This document shows positions 43,958 through 53,667 of a stretch of DNA of 64,000 bases, in pieces. The notes beneath the pieces are model-generated. The model did no database searches and was not told the origin of the DNA. It saw only the letters and a program-made list of their open reading frames with translations. This stretch comes from JAJCYL01 sp965206015. Its GTDB lineage: Bacteria > Bacteroidota > Bacteroidia > Cytophagales > Cyclobacteriaceae. Every line of letters starts with the position of its first letter. Position 1 is the first letter of the stretch. Where the stretch lies: positions 186,001-250,000 of the forward strand of contig CBDBIW010000004.1 of NCBI GenBank assembly GCA_965206015.1. Reading direction: 5' to 3'. The translations under genes were made by a program, and so were the position numbers.

Positions 43958-46570
43958 CTATCTGTTACTATCAATAAAACTATCTAACAATACAGCCAGT
44001 GTAATAAAGGATGTAGCTATGCCAGCAACTTCACCAGCCGACAAACGGCGTTTTTCACGTTTTTGTGGTATAAATATTTCCGCTCCCGCTTCAATGTCGG
44101 GATAATTCTTAAACCAAAGGAAAGATGCGGTTTTCTCAGCCGTCCCATTGGCATAGACTACATAGGATTTAGTTTTTCTGGCTCTCTCGGAAAATCCTCC
44201 CGCCTGCGCAATGTAATCTGTGAAAGAATAGGTATTGTCATGCCTGGTAGTAATAGGATACAGCAACTCTCCTCTAAGTCTGACAGTTTGGAGTTGACGA
44301 GGTATACTCAAAATATCACCTTCTCTAAGAATTATATCGAATTTTGATTCGGGGTTATTAATGATTCTATCCAAATCAATTCCAATAAATTCATGGGTCT
44401 TGAAGTCGAGATTAGTGTCCAGTGCCCGTCGGCTTAATTCTTGCAACCGTTGTCTTTTAATTTTCTTGGGGTCATCAGAAGGTTCATTTGGTAAGTCTAC
44501 CCGGTCTCCAGGGAGTTGGTCGATTTGATTATTCGTATCCATCTCATCATTTACTAATTCCTCTTCCTCATCATGTACTAATTCCTCTTCGGCATACACA
44601 TAAAACTCCGTCCTTCTTATCAGCGTTGCTCCTTTGCTATATGAATATTTTGTTAGGCCTCCAGCTCTTTGTAAGATATCCGAAATCCGTTCGTTCTTTT
44701 TTGCAAGCGTGTATTTGCCAGGATATATAACTTCACCTTCGACTTCGACAAGTAATTGCTGCTCATATGCCGGATTTTTCCTTATAATGACTAAGTCAAA
44801 CGGTTGAAGTTGGAAAGTTGAAGCTTCCTGTGATAAACCTAGATCATGACTAATAGAAAAATTGTAAATTTCGGCAGTAGATGATAGGTTATCAATTGAA
44901 CTGGATTTAATCCTCCTTGCTACTTCTACTGAAGATTTCGAAGCTGATTCTTTAAGACCATCGGCGACCAAAATCAAGTCTTCAACTGTCATTCCAGTTA
45001 TATAGTCATATTCTCCTGGAAACCTTACTTCCCCGTCAATCTGAACTACATATTCTTCGCGTAAATCGAATATCGATTTGATATGAACGATATCTTCGTT
45101 TTTTAGCTTGACATCCGGAACCGAACCATTAAGAATGTCTTTTACTTCAAATTCGACGCTTGACAACGTATAGTCATCTTCAGTTCGGATAATGACACCC
45201 CGGCCTGTAAAAGCCTCGCCAGTCAACCCGTCTGCTTGCTTAATCAATTCACTAACTGTCAAATCTTCAGTAAGTTCAAAGTCTCCAGGTCTATGAACAG
45301 CACCTTGAATTTGAACCCTATTGCTATATCGTTCTGATACAGATTCAACTAATATCTGGTCTCCACCATTCAAAGGAAAACTGTCAAATTCCTGCTTCAA
45401 AACCGTGACAACAGCTTTGTCCCTGCCTGTATTGCGCTTAATTGTCAAAAAATTTGAGTAAGCATTTTCAGTAAACCCACCCGCAAAAGCAATCAGGTCG
45501 CCTAAATTCTCATCTTCCTTTGTTTCATAGATTGCCGGCTGCTTTACCTCTCCACCAAGGCTTATCCTATTAAGATAAGGTTTAACAATTATCACATCCT
45601 GATCCTGTAAACGCAAACTTTGTGAATGGTCTCCTCTTAAATACTGGTAGGTGTCCAAAGTCGCCACACTAATGCCATCCCGAATAAGGTCAACCTCTCG
45701 CAATGAACCACTTTCTGTTGGCCCTCCTGCATAGTATAGGGCATTGAAAAGTGTTGATAGTGATGAAAGAGTAAATGTAGCCGGATTATTAACCTGACCA
45801 ACAACATGAACTTTGATACTCCTTAAATTACCAAGAGTAACTTGAGCGTAGGTATTTGCTGATCTCCCATTGCGATCTACAAGACCTGCATATATTTTAG
45901 TTAATCGGCCAATTATCCTTTTTGAAGATTCTTCTATTGTAAGTCCATTGACATTAACAGGGCCAAGACCAGGAATAAATATAAAGCCCTCAGGACTCAC
46001 CTCTAACTGATAGGTTTGTTCAGAAGAACCCCATATATCAATAATTATATCATCTGATGGTCCAACGATATAGTCTTTAGGTATCGGAAGGTTTGCACTA
46101 GGTTCGAATGTCAGTTTCCAATTGTCGAAAAGTTCGATTCCAAAAATTTTCAATTCTTTCGAGCCAGCAGTGTCCAGAAACAATAACTGATCGCTTGAAT
46201 TATTTAACTTCCTGTCTTTAAAAAACTCGTCTATCTCCCATTCTTCGTTTCTCTCCCGTTTTACTGAATTACCTTTCGATTCTGGGCTTAAAGCGGAAAT
46301 TCTCCTCCTTAATTTTGCTATTTCTGAAGCCGGCATCCCTCTTGCACGGGCTGTTTGTTCAAACTGCTGTTGGGACATCCCTGTCGATTGCATTCGGGTA
46401 ATGAAAGATTGCATCTGAGCGTCCGTCCATTCATCGACTCTGACCTGGCCTAAATTTTCGAGGGAAATATTGTCCTGAGAATAACCAAAATTATTGATAC
46501 TATTCAGAACAGTGAGGGTAACTAAAAGAATAATTGCTGTTGAGCTCTTTTGTAGGCTGCAAATTTTCAT
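43958..46570 (-). CDS. SLBB-repeat polysaccharide export protein
   Basis: 870 residues from ATG 46570 (MKICSLQKSSTAIILLVTLT, a signal); the open frame reaches 46642. After an N-terminal low-complexity region, the Wza/Poly_export opening DYIVGPSDDIIIDIWGSSEQ appears near 170, followed by repeated SLBB domains (VHVVGQVNNPATF, ISLGGEVKQPAIYE, VQIQGAVHRPGDFE, VQIDGEVRFPGEYD, VEVEGEVIYPGKYT). A C-terminal hydrophobic segment ends it. Outer-membrane exporter for exopolysaccharide or capsule. Confidence 0.92.
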   Translation of the reverse strand: MKICSLQKSSTAIILLVTLTVLNSINNFGYSQDNISLENLGQVRVDEWTDAQMQSFITRMQSTGMSQQQFEQTARARGMPASEIAKLRRRISALSPESKGNSVKRERNEEWEIDEFFKDRKLNNSSDQLLFLDTAGSKELKIFGIELFDNWKLTFEPSANLPIPKDYIVGPSDDIIIDIWGSSEQTYQLEVSPEGFIFIPGLGPVNVNGLTIEESSKRIIGRLTKIYAGLVDRNGRSANTYAQVTLGNLRSIKVHVVGQVNNPATFTLSSLSTLFNALYYAGGPTESGSLREVDLIRDGISVATLDTYQYLRGDHSQSLRLQDQDVIIVKPYLNRISLGGEVKQPAIYETKEDENLGDLIAFAGGFTENAYSNFLTIKRNTGRDKAVVTVLKQEFDSFPLNGGDQILVESVSERYSNRVQIQGAVHRPGDFELTEDLTVSELIKQADGLTGEAFTGRGVIIRTEDDYTLSSVEFEVKDILNGSVPDVKLKNEDIVHIKSIFDLREEYVVQIDGEVRFPGEYDYITGMTVEDLILVADGLKESASKSSVEVARRIKSSSIDNLSSTAEIYNFSISHDLGLSQEASTFQLQPFDLVIIRKNPAYEQQLLVEVEGEVIYPGKYTLAKKNERISDILQRAGGLTKYSYSKGATLIRRTEFYVYAEEELVHDEEEELVNDEMDTNNQIDQLPGDRVDLPNEPSDDPKKIKRQRLQELSRRALDTNLDFKTHEFIGIDLDRIINNPESKFDIILREGDILSIPRQLQTVRLRGELLYPITTRHDNTYSFTDYIAQAGGFSERARKTKSYVVYANGTAEKTASFLWFKNYPDIEAGAEIFIPQKREKRRLSAGEVAGIATSFITLAVLLDSFIDSNR

Positions 46571-46700
46571 AAATGAATTCTGGTATCCTAATTGTTTGCA
46601 AAAAACGTATAAAGTTAAAATTATTTTACTCCCAAATTTCATTTTGTGCGAATTCCAGTAAATCGGTTTTTTTTATTTCTAAATTGTGTCTTGAAATGTT

Positions 46701-46775
46701 CGGGGTGTGGCGCAGCCCGGTTAGCGCACCACGTTAGGGACGTGGGGGCCGCTGGTTCGAATCCAGTCACCCCGA
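46701..46775 (+). tRNA. tRNA-Pro (AGG as read)
   Basis: CGGGGTG pairs with CACCCCG, anticodon stem CCACG/CGTGG, loop TTAGGGA giving anticodon AGG, T loop TTCGAAT, discriminator A. CCA is not encoded. Anticodon A34 for proline is unusual in bacteria; see findings. Confidence 0.92.
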
Positions 46776-46776
46776 C

Positions 46777-46806
46777 AAGGGATCGGTAATCTGTTCCCTT
46801 TTTTTA
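46777..46806 (+). terminator. Terminator after tRNA-Pro
   Basis: AAGGGA and TCCCTT bracket a 14-base loop and are followed by a T run. Weak stem, good position. Confidence 0.6.
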
Positions 46807-46846
46807 TTTCTACCTAGTCTTGATTCATATTGCTTGTCCGCTCAGA

Positions 46847-47401
46847 TTATCTTCTAATTCTTCGAATAGTAATTGCAAAAACAACAACCCGATTTGATCC
46901 CACATTAAAAAAGGGATTACCAAATGAACCAAAGGCCAAATGAGAAGGCAATATCAATATAACACTAGATTCCTCCTCCATTAAAGCTACACCTTCATTA
47001 AACCCCGGAACTCCTGCAGGATCAGGCAAGTTTCTCACTGATACCTCTCTACCTGAACCAAAGTACTTTATGTCATTCCGAAGGTCATCATCTGTTGTCT
47101 CAAAGATGATCCCGTCAAGGAGCGATCCTGTCACATCAATTGTCAATATATCTCCAAAATGAGTCAAATTTCCGTTGCCCTCTTTAATAGGTATGTATCT
47201 CAAACCAGTTGAAGTTATAAATACTGAATCATAACCTTTATCTATTATAAATTGATTGATGCTATCCTCTTCCAATGCCAACCGCTCTTCAAAACTCAAT
47301 GTGTCTTCCTCATCAATATCCACAGGATTAGGGTCTTCGCAGCCAGTCCATGCCACTAGCAGTCCTGATAATAAAACAGTTAAAAATGTTCCAGCTCTCA
47401 T
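46847..47401 (-). CDS. FKBP-type peptidyl-prolyl isomerase lipoprotein
   Basis: 184 residues. Signal MRAGTFLTVLLSGLLVAWTGC with Cys21. FKBP domain at about 75-184 (TSTGLRYIPIKEGNG, GDILTIDVTGSLLDGIIFE, EGVALMEEESSVILILPSHL). One base separates it from the upstream FKBP gene; likely one operon. Periplasmic fold helper at the outer membrane. Confidence 0.9.
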   Translation of the reverse strand: MRAGTFLTVLLSGLLVAWTGCEDPNPVDIDEEDTLSFEERLALEEDSINQFIIDKGYDSVFITSTGLRYIPIKEGNGNLTHFGDILTIDVTGSLLDGIIFETTDDDLRNDIKYFGSGREVSVRNLPDPAGVPGFNEGVALMEEESSVILILPSHLAFGSFGNPFFNVGSNRVVVFAITIRRIRR

Positions 47402-47402
47402 A

Positions 47403-48266
47403 CTAATTGTTTGCGGACGATTTTATATCAACTAATTCAATATCAAATTTAAGGATAGAATTTGGAGGGATGGTCCTTCCTGACCCCGTTTCCCCATATC
47501 CTAATGACGAGGGAATATAGAGATCTGCCTTTGCGCCCTTGCTGATTAGCGCAATTCCTTCATCCCATCCTTTAATTACGTGTCCGTAGCCGAGGGTAAA
47601 TGTGAATGGAGATTTTCCATATGAGGAGTCAAATACATTCCCATTGAGCAGAGTTCCTTCATAATGAACTGATACTTCCTGACCGACTTTAGGCAATGGT
47701 CCCTTACCAGGCCTGGTAATTGCGTATCTTAATCCCGAATTTGTTGTTTGGGCATCTATCCCATTTTCTGTAAAAAATTTGTCCAAAACATCCGCTTCTT
47801 CAGTTGCTCTTTCCTTCTCTCTTTTTACTCTTAAAACCTCATGAGAAACTGATGCTTCAAGGCCAAGATTGAATAATATATCTGAATTTGAATCTATCGA
47901 ATCCGGTATTTGACCCTGAAATGAGACCTCATAAAGATTTTGAGCAGGAATTTCAAATTGTATGCTATCGCCAATTTCCAAAAGCTCCAAAACCTCATAC
48001 AGCATACCTCCATACTTCCATTGCGTAGTATCAAACATTATCTGTACAGGGGCACCAACCTCTCGAGTATCAAAAAGCACTTTCCCATCTTCAGATGTAT
48101 AGGTCATGTTGAGTGAAATAATTTCGCCATGGTTAGGATTAATCCCATTCCCGCCTCTGATGAAATTGATGCCAACACCACTTTTAGTCTTTGGTAATTG
48201 TTCACAAGATGTCACAAAGAATACTCCTATCATAATCCCAACAGACGTCTTTAAAACCGTTTTCAT
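47403..48266 (-). CDS. Two-domain FKBP lipoprotein, GldI-like
   Basis: 287 residues. Signal MKTVLKTSVGIMIGVFFVTSC with Cys21. A degenerate FKBP-like domain (about 40-125) is followed by a canonical one (185-283; GQEVSVHYEGTLLNGNVFDSS, IKGWDEGIALISKGAKADLY, SLGYG). Placement beside a DHH phosphoesterase and ndk is the usual neighbourhood of the gliding protein GldI in Bacteroidota. Its start overlaps the DHH stop by four bases. Confidence 0.88.
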   Translation of the reverse strand: MKTVLKTSVGIMIGVFFVTSCEQLPKTKSGVGINFIRGGNGINPNHGEIISLNMTYTSEDGKVLFDTREVGAPVQIMFDTTQWKYGGMLYEVLELLEIGDSIQFEIPAQNLYEVSFQGQIPDSIDSNSDILFNLGLEASVSHEVLRVKREKERATEEADVLDKFFTENGIDAQTTNSGLRYAITRPGKGPLPKVGQEVSVHYEGTLLNGNVFDSSYGKSPFTFTLGYGHVIKGWDEGIALISKGAKADLYIPSSLGYGETGSGRTIPPNSILKFDIELVDIKSSANN

Positions 48267-49270
48267 TCTTTAGTATTTAACTCGGATTTATGTAACAATT
48301 CTACAAATCTTGTAACAGTATCATTTAAGTTCTCATGTGATTTTCCTCCTGCTGCATTTTTGTGTCCTCCACCTGCGAAGTTATCCTTAGCAAACTGATT
48401 AACAGAGAAATTCCCTACTGATCTAAAAGACATTTTTACACCATCTTCGCGTTCAATTAATATAGCTGCGAATACAATTCCGTCAATTGACAAACCATAA
48501 TTAACCAGCCCCTCAGAATCACCTGTAGAATACTTGTATTTTTTTAGATCATCAGCACTCAAAGTAAAATATGCAGTCCTGTATTCTGGCAATACAACCA
48601 ATCTCTCTGAAAGAGAATAGCCAATCAATCTGAGTTTGTCAACGGAATTGGAATCATAAATTAGCCGGCTGACTTTATTGACATCTGCACCTATACGTAC
48701 CAAATTTGAGACAACTTCAAAAACTTTAGGTGTTGTTGACGGGTGTCTGAAAGAACCAGTGTCAGTCATGATCCCTGCGTAAAGACTTTCTGCTATGGGT
48801 TTGTCAATTAATTGCTGATCGCCAAGATCCGCTATGAGATCAAATATTAATTCAGTTGTAGCGGCCGCCTCAATAGACCATGACCTGTAGTCAGCAAAAT
48901 CTTGAGGATCAAGGTGATGATCTATCAAGACTTTGGTTCCTGAAGAACCAGAAATTACATCCCCTAGTTCATCTATACGATTAAGGCTCGAAAAATCAAG
49001 ACAAAAAACCAAATCAGCCTCATTGACTTTTTCATCACAAAACGCCTGATTTCCTTTATAAATTATAACTTCATCATTCCCCTTCATCCATTTTAAAAAA
49101 TCAGGATAATCGGTGGGAGCAATTACAGTGACCTCATGATTCTTCTTTACAAGATAGCCGGCAAGCCCCAAAGATGAACCCAAAGCGTCCGCATCTGGTT
49201 TAGTGTGCATCACTATTACGCACTTCTTTGGAGTACTAATTAAATCTTTAAATTGTTTGAGATTTTGCAT
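48263..49270 (-). CDS. DHH/DHHA1 family phosphoesterase (NrnA-like)
   Basis: 335 residues. Metal-binding blocks HTKPDADALGSS, VLIDHHLDP and AGIMTDTGSFRH are present; the DHHA1 signature GGGHKNAAGG is near residue 310. Degrades nanoRNA and pAp or related short nucleotides. Operon with the FKBP lipoprotein genes downstream. Confidence 0.95.
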   Translation of the reverse strand: MQNLKQFKDLISTPKKCVIVMHTKPDADALGSSLGLAGYLVKKNHEVTVIAPTDYPDFLKWMKGNDEVIIYKGNQAFCDEKVNEADLVFCLDFSSLNRIDELGDVISGSSGTKVLIDHHLDPQDFADYRSWSIEAAATTELIFDLIADLGDQQLIDKPIAESLYAGIMTDTGSFRHPSTTPKVFEVVSNLVRIGADVNKVSRLIYDSNSVDKLRLIGYSLSERLVVLPEYRTAYFTLSADDLKKYKYSTGDSEGLVNYGLSIDGIVFAAILIEREDGVKMSFRSVGNFSVNQFAKDNFAGGGHKNAAGGKSHENLNDTVTRFVELLHKSELNTKE

Positions 49271-49457
49271 TTAGGGTAGGCCCAACTGGAGAAGGCTCAA
49301 AAAATGGAAATGCAAAAGTGTTATGTTTTTAGAAAATTACAAAAGGAGATTCAAATTCAGTCACATTGCAATTGCATAGTTCACAAAGGACTTACAATAA
49401 ATTCTTGTATTTTTCCGACCGTTTTATCTTAATATCACATAAATCCTCTAACATCAA

Positions 49458-49886
49458 ATGTCAGGCAACACAACATTTACCATGGTCAAGCCAGATGCTT
49501 TTGCTGAAGGTAATGCAGGCACCATTATAAAGATAATTGAAGAAGCAGGTTTTAGAATCAAGGCTATGAAACTAACCCGGCTATCCGAAAGAAAAGCAGG
49601 CCGGTTTTATGCGGTGCACAAAGAACGGCCATTTTTTCAGGACCTTTGTGAGTATATGAGTTCAGGGTCCATTGTTGCAATTATTCTGGAAAAGGAAAAT
49701 GCTATTGAGGACTTCCGCAAATTAATTGGATCTACTGACCCAACACAGGCAGCAGAGGGTACTATTAGAAGAATCTTCGCTAAATCAATAGAGGCTAATG
49801 CGATTCATGGGTCTGATTCAGACGAAAATGCTCAAATTGAAGGTAATTTCTTCTTCTCGGAATTAGAAAAATTCTATTTGGACTAG
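49458..49886 (+). CDS. ndk: Nucleoside-diphosphate kinase
   Basis: 142 residues. TFTMVKPDAFAEG opens the fold; the active-site His is His117 in ANAIHGSDSDENA. Balances NTP pools. Divergent from the DHH gene and convergent with scpA (four bases between stops). Confidence 0.98.
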   Translation: MSGNTTFTMVKPDAFAEGNAGTIIKIIEEAGFRIKAMKLTRLSERKAGRFYAVHKERPFFQDLCEYMSSGSIVAIILEKENAIEDFRKLIGSTDPTQAAEGTIRRIFAKSIEANAIHGSDSDENAQIEGNFFFSELEKFYLD

Positions 49887-49890
49887 GCGT

Positions 49891-50658
49891 TTAAGCCACC
49901 TGTTCTTCATTTTCGCGAGATTCAATCCAGAAGTTATTGAATCCGAGGCCAATGTTGATTGTAATCTCTTCGGATTGTAGCAGCTCCAAAATCGCCAAAA
50001 AATTATAAATGACGGCAAATTTGGAAGGCATCATTTTTATGATCTCTACAAATGATGCCTTTTTGTTTTTTTGAAGTTTATCTAATAGAAAGACTTTCTG
50101 ATTACTTATAGTATAGGGATATTGTACTACTTGGTGTGCCGGTTTGTTTTTTTCGATTTCGTAACGATCGAGAACTTTCTGATAGACTTTTAATAATTTA
50201 TATAAGTCAAGGTTCTGCAATTCAGCGTCGACATTCACACTTTCAGATAAAGATCGCACCTCCTTCACCAAATTACCCCTGCTTTCCATCTGCTGCCTAC
50301 TCTGCTCCAGCCCTGAAATTTGCCCAAGTACTTCCTTGTACCTTTTGTATTCTAATAAATGTTTCACTAACTCCTCCCTAGGGTCTATTTCGTTGCCTTC
50401 TTGGTCAAGCTGCAGTCTCGGTAATAACATTTTAGCCTTTATTCTCATCAACTTGGCGGCCACTAAAATAAACTCGCTAGCCACTTCTATATTCATGTGC
50501 TCCAGGTGGTGCAAGTAGTTAAGAAAATCCTTGGTTATGTTGGCAATTGGTATATCGTAAACATCTAACTCATCTCTCTCTATGAAAAAGAGAAGAAGGT
50601 CAAATGGGCCTTCGAACAAAGGGAGTTTTATTTCGAAATTGCCGGTGCCATTGGACAT
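49891..50658 (-). CDS. scpA: Segregation and condensation protein A
   Basis: 255 residues. Kleisin: GPFDLLLFFIERDELDVYDI at the N-terminus, the AAKLMRIKAKMLLPRLQ block near 70, and the C-terminal winged helix VEIIKMMPSKFAVIYNFLAI. Links Smc heads with ScpB in chromosome segregation. scpB and smc are not in the window. Codon use and length are ordinary. Confidence 0.95.
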   Translation of the reverse strand: MSNGTGNFEIKLPLFEGPFDLLLFFIERDELDVYDIPIANITKDFLNYLHHLEHMNIEVASEFILVAAKLMRIKAKMLLPRLQLDQEGNEIDPREELVKHLLEYKRYKEVLGQISGLEQSRQQMESRGNLVKEVRSLSESVNVDAELQNLDLYKLLKVYQKVLDRYEIEKNKPAHQVVQYPYTISNQKVFLLDKLQKNKKASFVEIIKMMPSKFAVIYNFLAILELLQSEEITINIGLGFNNFWIESRENEEQVA

Positions 50659-50794
50659 TTCTCAAATATAGTTTTCACTTTAGTGATAGAACCATGATAT
50701 CCAAAAAATATTTAGATTTGAACCTGCCCCAGGATAATTACTGTTACTTTTGAACCATTCTCTTTTATCAAGGGTTATTCAATAGGAACATCTT

Positions 50795-52708
50795 ATGCTG
50801 ATCACACCCGGCCCTCGTCTAACATCCATAAATACTCCAGAGAATCTGAGAAAATTCGATGAGACCCAATTAGTTCAAATTTGTGATGAGTTACGTCAGT
50901 ATATCATTGATGTTGTTTCCGTTTATGGCGGCCATTTTGGAGCAAGCCTAGGAGTGACTGAGTTATCAGTTGCATTACATTATGCATTCAATACCCCAAT
51001 TGACCAACTGGTTTGGGATGTAGGACATCAGGCATATGGCCACAAAATATTGACTGGAAGGAAAGACAAATTCCATACAAACAGAGTGTACAAAGGTCTT
51101 TCTGGATTTCCAAAAAGGCAAGAAAGTGAATATGACACATTTGGTGTCGGTCATTCGAGTACTTCTATCTCAGCAGCACTTGGGATGGCCATGGCAAACG
51201 AATATAAAGGGGATGATCGTCAGCATATCGCAGTAATTGGCGATGGAGCAATGACTGGTGGGATAGCTTTTGAAGCAATGAACAACGCAGGGGTTAGCGA
51301 CAGCAACCTTCTAATTGTTCTTAATGACAATTGCATGTCAATTGATCCCAATGTAGGAGCATTGAAGGATTATCTGACCGACATTACCACCTCTAAGACC
51401 TATAATAAGGTAAGAGATGAAATATGGAATGTTCTCGGCAAATTCAGCACATTCGGTTCTAATCCAAGAGATATAGTTGCCAAAATTGAAAATAGTGTCA
51501 AGACGTTCCTACTCAAGCAAAGTAATTTATTTGAATCACTTAATTTGAGGTATTTCGGCCCTGTCGATGGTCATGACGTCAATCACCTGGTTGAAATCTT
51601 CAGAGACCTCAAAAACATTCCGGGCCCAAAGATTCTTCATTGTGTGACTGTAAAAGGAAAGGGCTATCCTGAAGCTGAGAAAGATCAAACCAAATGGCAT
51701 GCTCCAGGAAAGTTTGACAAAATCACGGGGGTAATTCATAAAAAGGAGCACGATACGCCTCAGGCTCCTAAATATCAAGATGTCTTTGGACATACAATTG
51801 TAGAATTAGCCGAAAAGAATGAAAAAATTGTTGGCGTTACTCCCGCGATGCCTTCAGGATCTTCAATGAATATAATGATGAAAGTTATGCCCGATCGAGC
51901 TTTTGATGTGGGCATTGCTGAACAACATGCGGTAACTTTTTCTGCTGGAATGGCCACACAAGGTATAGTTCCCTTCTGCAATATCTATAGTTCCTTTATG
52001 CAAAGGGCGTATGACCAGGTAATTCATGATGTGTGTATACAAGACCTGCATGTCATTTTTTGTCTTGACAGGGCCGGATTTGCAGGCACTGACGGACCTA
52101 CACACCACGGTTGCTATGACATTGCTTATATGAGGTGTCTACCTAATATGGTAGTTGCGTCTCCGATGAATGAGGAAGAATTACGTGATTTAATGTATTC
52201 GTCCCAGTTGACAAAGAATAGCGGCCCAATTACCATTCGATATCCGCGAGGAGAAGGTGTAATGCCTGATTGGAAAACTCCTATGAAAGAAATTGAGATT
52301 GGAAAAGGAAGATTAATTAATGAAGGGGCTGATATGGCCTTTCTAACCATTGGTCATATTGGAAACTATGCAATCGAAGCTTGTGAGCAACTTGCAATTG
52401 ACGATATAAGCGTTGGGCACTATGATATGAGGTTTGCCAAACCCCTGGATGAAGCATTACTTCATGAGGTATTCTCAAAATTTGACCACATTATTACAAT
52501 TGAAGACGGCAGCCTTATGGGTGGTTTTGGCAGTGCCATTCTGGAATTTATGGTCGATCACAATTATAAATCAAGTGTCAAACGACTCGGAATTCCTGAT
52601 CGAATAGTAGCGCACGGGACTCAACTGGAGTTGCAAAAAGAATGTGGATTTGATGTTACTGGGATCATTTCAGCCGCAAGATCAGTTCTCGAAAAGGCCC
52701 ATTATTAG
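50795..52708 (+). CDS. dxs: 1-deoxy-D-xylulose-5-phosphate synthase
   Basis: 637 residues. Thiamine-diphosphate site GDGAMTGG (149-156) to N177-D178-N179, and the transketolase-like HAVTFSAGMA and DRAGFAGTDGPTHHG. First step of the MEP isoprenoid route. Followed by the alkyltransferase-like gene after 22 bases. Confidence 0.97.
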   Translation: MLITPGPRLTSINTPENLRKFDETQLVQICDELRQYIIDVVSVYGGHFGASLGVTELSVALHYAFNTPIDQLVWDVGHQAYGHKILTGRKDKFHTNRVYKGLSGFPKRQESEYDTFGVGHSSTSISAALGMAMANEYKGDDRQHIAVIGDGAMTGGIAFEAMNNAGVSDSNLLIVLNDNCMSIDPNVGALKDYLTDITTSKTYNKVRDEIWNVLGKFSTFGSNPRDIVAKIENSVKTFLLKQSNLFESLNLRYFGPVDGHDVNHLVEIFRDLKNIPGPKILHCVTVKGKGYPEAEKDQTKWHAPGKFDKITGVIHKKEHDTPQAPKYQDVFGHTIVELAEKNEKIVGVTPAMPSGSSMNIMMKVMPDRAFDVGIAEQHAVTFSAGMATQGIVPFCNIYSSFMQRAYDQVIHDVCIQDLHVIFCLDRAGFAGTDGPTHHGCYDIAYMRCLPNMVVASPMNEEELRDLMYSSQLTKNSGPITIRYPRGEGVMPDWKTPMKEIEIGKGRLINEGADMAFLTIGHIGNYAIEACEQLAIDDISVGHYDMRFAKPLDEALLHEVFSKFDHIITIEDGSLMGGFGSAILEFMVDHNYKSSVKRLGIPDRIVAHGTQLELQKECGFDVTGIISAARSVLEKAHY

Positions 52709-52730
52709 TTGTCCACAGCACTTAAGGCAA

Positions 52731-53066
52731 ATGCAAGACTTCAAAACCAGTTTCTTTAACGATGTATACGAGGTTGTTCGTTTAATCCCCACAGGCCGGG
52801 TTACGAGTTATGGAGCAATTGCTCAATATTTAGGAACTAAAGGCAGGGCAAGAATGGTTGGCTGGGCAATGCATGGAGCAACAGCAATCAACGACCTCCC
52901 TGCCCATAGAGTGGTTAATAGTCAGGGGCTTCTTTCTGGTAAAATTCATTTCGGAGGAAACAGGATGCAGGAACTACTCGAAGAAGAAAATATTAAAGTG
53001 GTCAACGACAAAATACAAGATTTTCAAGAAGTGTACTGGAACCCAATGAGTGAGCTTGCTTTATAA
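52731..53066 (+). CDS. Alkyltransferase-like protein (ATL, no catalytic Cys)
   Basis: 111 residues from ATG 52731; the frame is open upstream into dxs, so this start avoids overlap. MGMT DNA-binding fold: IPTGRVTSYGAIAQYLG, then RMVGWAMHGA. The PCHR motif is replaced by PAHRVVN (Ala in place of Cys), so it cannot accept alkyl groups. ATL proteins flag bulky O6-alkylguanine for nucleotide excision repair. Contrast with the full Ada at 4.0-5.1 kb. Confidence 0.9.
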   Translation: MQDFKTSFFNDVYEVVRLIPTGRVTSYGAIAQYLGTKGRARMVGWAMHGATAINDLPAHRVVNSQGLLSGKIHFGGNRMQELLEEENIKVVNDKIQDFQEVYWNPMSELAL

Positions 53067-53088
53067 TAATTTTGAGACGAACTCACCT

Positions 53089-53502
53089 TCAATTAAGCAG
53101 TTTTTCACTCAAATATTTACCAATTTGCCTGATATTCAATTTTTTGTGAAACTTTATCATAAAGGATCCAGCCCCACTAACCCAGACCTCAAAATCACTA
53201 TCCCCATCAAAAAAAGACCCGGCGGTTTCAATAGAGCATGATGAAATTTTTGAATATGGAAATGATCGGAATTTCTTTTTCTTGCCAGTTACACCTTGAA
53301 CATCCAGGGCTGGGATTCTTTTATTGGTAAACTACACTTTGTCTCTGATATGTGTATAGGCTAGGTCAATTACCTCTCCTTCAACCAGAATGTCTTTAAT
53401 AATGTCGAGGCTCTTACCTGGAGACTCTTCAGTAGTGTCACACTAAAGCTGATTAATAAGTCCATCCTTTTGATCGTTTATGAGGTAATTATTATATGAC
53501 AT
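53089..53502 (-). pseudogene. Bacterial PH-domain protein with two in-frame stops
   Basis: One frame from ATG 53502 (MSYNNYLINDQKDGLINQL) to TGA at 53089 contains TAG at two places: after NQL and after THIRDKV. The rest is well kept: DIIKDILVEGEVIDLAYTHI, FTNKRIPALDVQGVTGKKKK and the core FRSFPYSKISSCSIETAG. That is the pattern of PF08000 bacterial PH proteins. TAG is a normal stop here (moaA), so it is not recoding. Recently lost. The rest of the gap (53503-53667) has no gene. Confidence 0.8.
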
Positions 53503-53667
53503 AACAATCAGATAGCAATATAAAGGGAAAACTGGTGGCATGAATTGTGAGGCCGATTACAAATAGATAGGTCCACCAATCCAGTAATCAATTAGATTTA
53601 TTTAGATTTATTGAATTGCGTGTTGCTATAGTTGCCAATAATTTTCAAGTTTGCCGCCTTTAAACAA

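Noticed and set aside
53089..53502. TAG recoding or a suppressor code
   Set aside because: moaA and other intact genes end in TAG, and other remnants contain TAA and frame changes as well.
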